From positions 1 through 6,756 of the forward strand of contig NZ_CALNCS010000062.1 in assembly GCF_937875145.1 (NCBI RefSeq): a DNA stretch of 6,756 bases, given 5' to 3'. A model generated the notes under the pieces. It saw nothing but the letters and a program-made list of their open reading frames with translations. It had not been told where the DNA came from and ran no database searches. Source of the DNA: Alkalibaculum bacchi (lineage in GTDB: Bacteria > Bacillota > Clostridia > Eubacteriales > Alkalibacteraceae). Shown in pieces: positions 6,264 through 6,756 of this stretch. The first letter of the stretch is position 1; each line of letters opens with the position of its first letter. The position numbers were made by a program, and so were the translations under genes.

Positions 6264-6308
6264 AGTAGCAAGACGCATATACGTCTTGCTACTTCCTTAA
6301 TTATTTTA
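6264..6308 (+). terminator. Intrinsic terminator of the GH1-PTS operon
   Basis: Perfect 12-bp stem AGTAGCAAGACG (6264-6275) and CGTCTTGCTACT (6282-6293) with the 6-nt loop CATATA, starting 10 nt after the stop of the permease gene. The following TCCTTAATTATTTT is T-rich but interrupted. The stem is the strongest hairpin noticed in the window. Confidence 0.85.
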
Positions 6309-6368
6309 AAGTTTATTTTATTTATTTATAAATAATACTACTAAAAAAGTTATAGCCTACTGAAATAA

Positions 6369-6398
6369 TTGATAAGAAAAACAGGCACTTTATATAAC
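6369..6398 (+). promoter_or_regulatory. Possible orphan promoter in the right intergenic region
   Basis: TTGATA (6369-6374, 5 of 6 matches to the -35) is followed after 16 bp by TATATA (6391-6396), or after 18 bp by TATAAC (6393-6398). Transcription would run rightwards from about 6404 into DNA with no open reading frame and then antisense to the toxin remnant. In AT-rich DNA such a match can arise by chance. Confidence 0.35.
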
Positions 6399-6408
6399 AA
6401 AATAAATA

Positions 6409-6488
6409 GCAAACATTCTTCAGTTTGCAATAACACACTGCACTTTGCCAATACGTATCCCCTGTGTAGCAATAACACAATTGTGTTA
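6409..6488 (+). repeat. Cluster of repeats: hairpin, repeated 11-mer and 16-bp palindrome
   Basis: Three structures lie close together in the gene-free stretch 6254-6560. GCAAAC/GTTTGC (6409-6414 and 6423-6428) can form a 6-bp hairpin with an 8-nt loop. The 11-mer GCAATAACACA occurs at 6427-6437 and again at 6469-6479, 42 bp apart. TAACACAATTGTGTTA (6473-6488) is a perfect 16-bp palindrome built on the second copy. No gene is visible here. A regulator-binding site or part of a small RNA are both possible. Confidence 0.55.
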
Positions 6489-6560
6489 CATGCCTTGTCA
6501 GGAGGAAAAAAGAGTAAGTACCAGGTCGTAATCTACTAAACCTATCTACCTATATCAACT

Positions 6561-6756
6561 TCATCTCTTGTAGACTTTACTCCTATGATCGACACTAAAA
6601 GTCAATACAACAAGGGCTTCATCTTGTATATCACATAAGACACGATAGTCACCGATGCGATAGCGCCATTTCCTGGAACAACTAGCACTAAACCCTTTGC
6701 CATGAAGTGGCTGTCCTACTTGGACACGAAATCGCTTCTGCTAACGAAAGCCCTTG
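6561..6756 (-). pseudogene. RelE/ParE-type toxin, C-terminal part, interrupted and cut by window end
   Basis: The last 59 sense codons, up to the TGA at 6561-6563, include VQVGQPLHGKGFSAS and then KWRYRIGDYRVLCDIQDEAL, with VVLTFSVDHRSKVYKR at the end. The 'WRYRxGDYRxxC(D/E)I' core and the final '(D/G)HRxxVY' match type II toxins of the RelE/ParE superfamily, many of which are mRNA-cleaving RNases. Those proteins are about 85-95 residues, so 25-30 N-terminal residues should lie further right. However, a TAG at 6741-6743 interrupts the frame, and no ATG, GTG or TTG lies between it and the conserved core. The gene is therefore either broken or carries a sequence error near the contig end. An antitoxin gene would be expected just beyond base 6756; none is visible here. 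Confidence 0.65.

Noticed and set aside
1..6756. CRISPR array, tRNA, rRNA or known riboswitch
   Set aside because: No regularly spaced direct repeats, no tRNA cloverleaf or rRNA-like stretch and no familiar riboswitch core were seen on either strand by eye.

Overview
The window looks like a contig end from a low-GC Gram-positive anaerobe or facultative anaerobe of the Firmicutes or Coriobacteriia kind. This rests on AT-rich intergenic DNA, strong AGGAGG-type ribosome binding sites, a PTS sugar locus and an oleate hydratase. The genus cannot be fixed from the sequence. Bases 1-33 are not biological: they match the Illumina TruSeq read-2 adapter, so genomic sequence starts at base 34.

Left part (34-1772, all on the minus strand): the N-terminal 339 residues of an oleate hydratase (ohyA), cut off by the adapter, preceded by a TetR-family regulator gene of the DhaS type. 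A terminator-like hairpin separates them, and ohyA has its own likely promoter and a strong ribosome binding site. A motif with CTCT/AGAG arms occurs twice upstream of tetR, and a weaker relative overlaps the ohyA -35 region. The simplest reading is a TetR regulator controlling itself and a fatty-acid hydration/detoxification enzyme.

Middle (1773-2389): no intact gene. The plus strand carries a decayed N-terminal piece of a transposase that looks like the IS256/mutator family, broken by stops and a frame change.

Right-centre (2390-6253): a complete sugar-use locus. An RpiR/MurR-type regulator (minus) is divergent from a two-gene operon (plus) encoding a GH1 6-phospho-beta-glycosidase and a PTS beta-glucoside-type EIIBC permease, 14 nt apart. 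The permease imports and phosphorylates a beta-glycoside, and the GH1 enzyme splits the phosphorylated sugar in the cytoplasm. No EIIA domain is present, so one must come from elsewhere. An inverted repeat in the divergent intergenic region is a candidate regulator operator, and a strong hairpin terminates the operon.

Right end (6254-6756): an intergenic stretch with a possible promoter, a repeated 11-mer, a perfect 16-bp palindrome and a ribosome-binding-like AGGAGG with no start codon. After it comes the C-terminal part of a RelE/ParE-type toxin gene (minus), interrupted by an in-frame TAG and cut by the window end.

I see ordinary metabolic and regulatory modules with some decayed mobile or toxin remnants. 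I do not see convincing evidence of a wholly new system.
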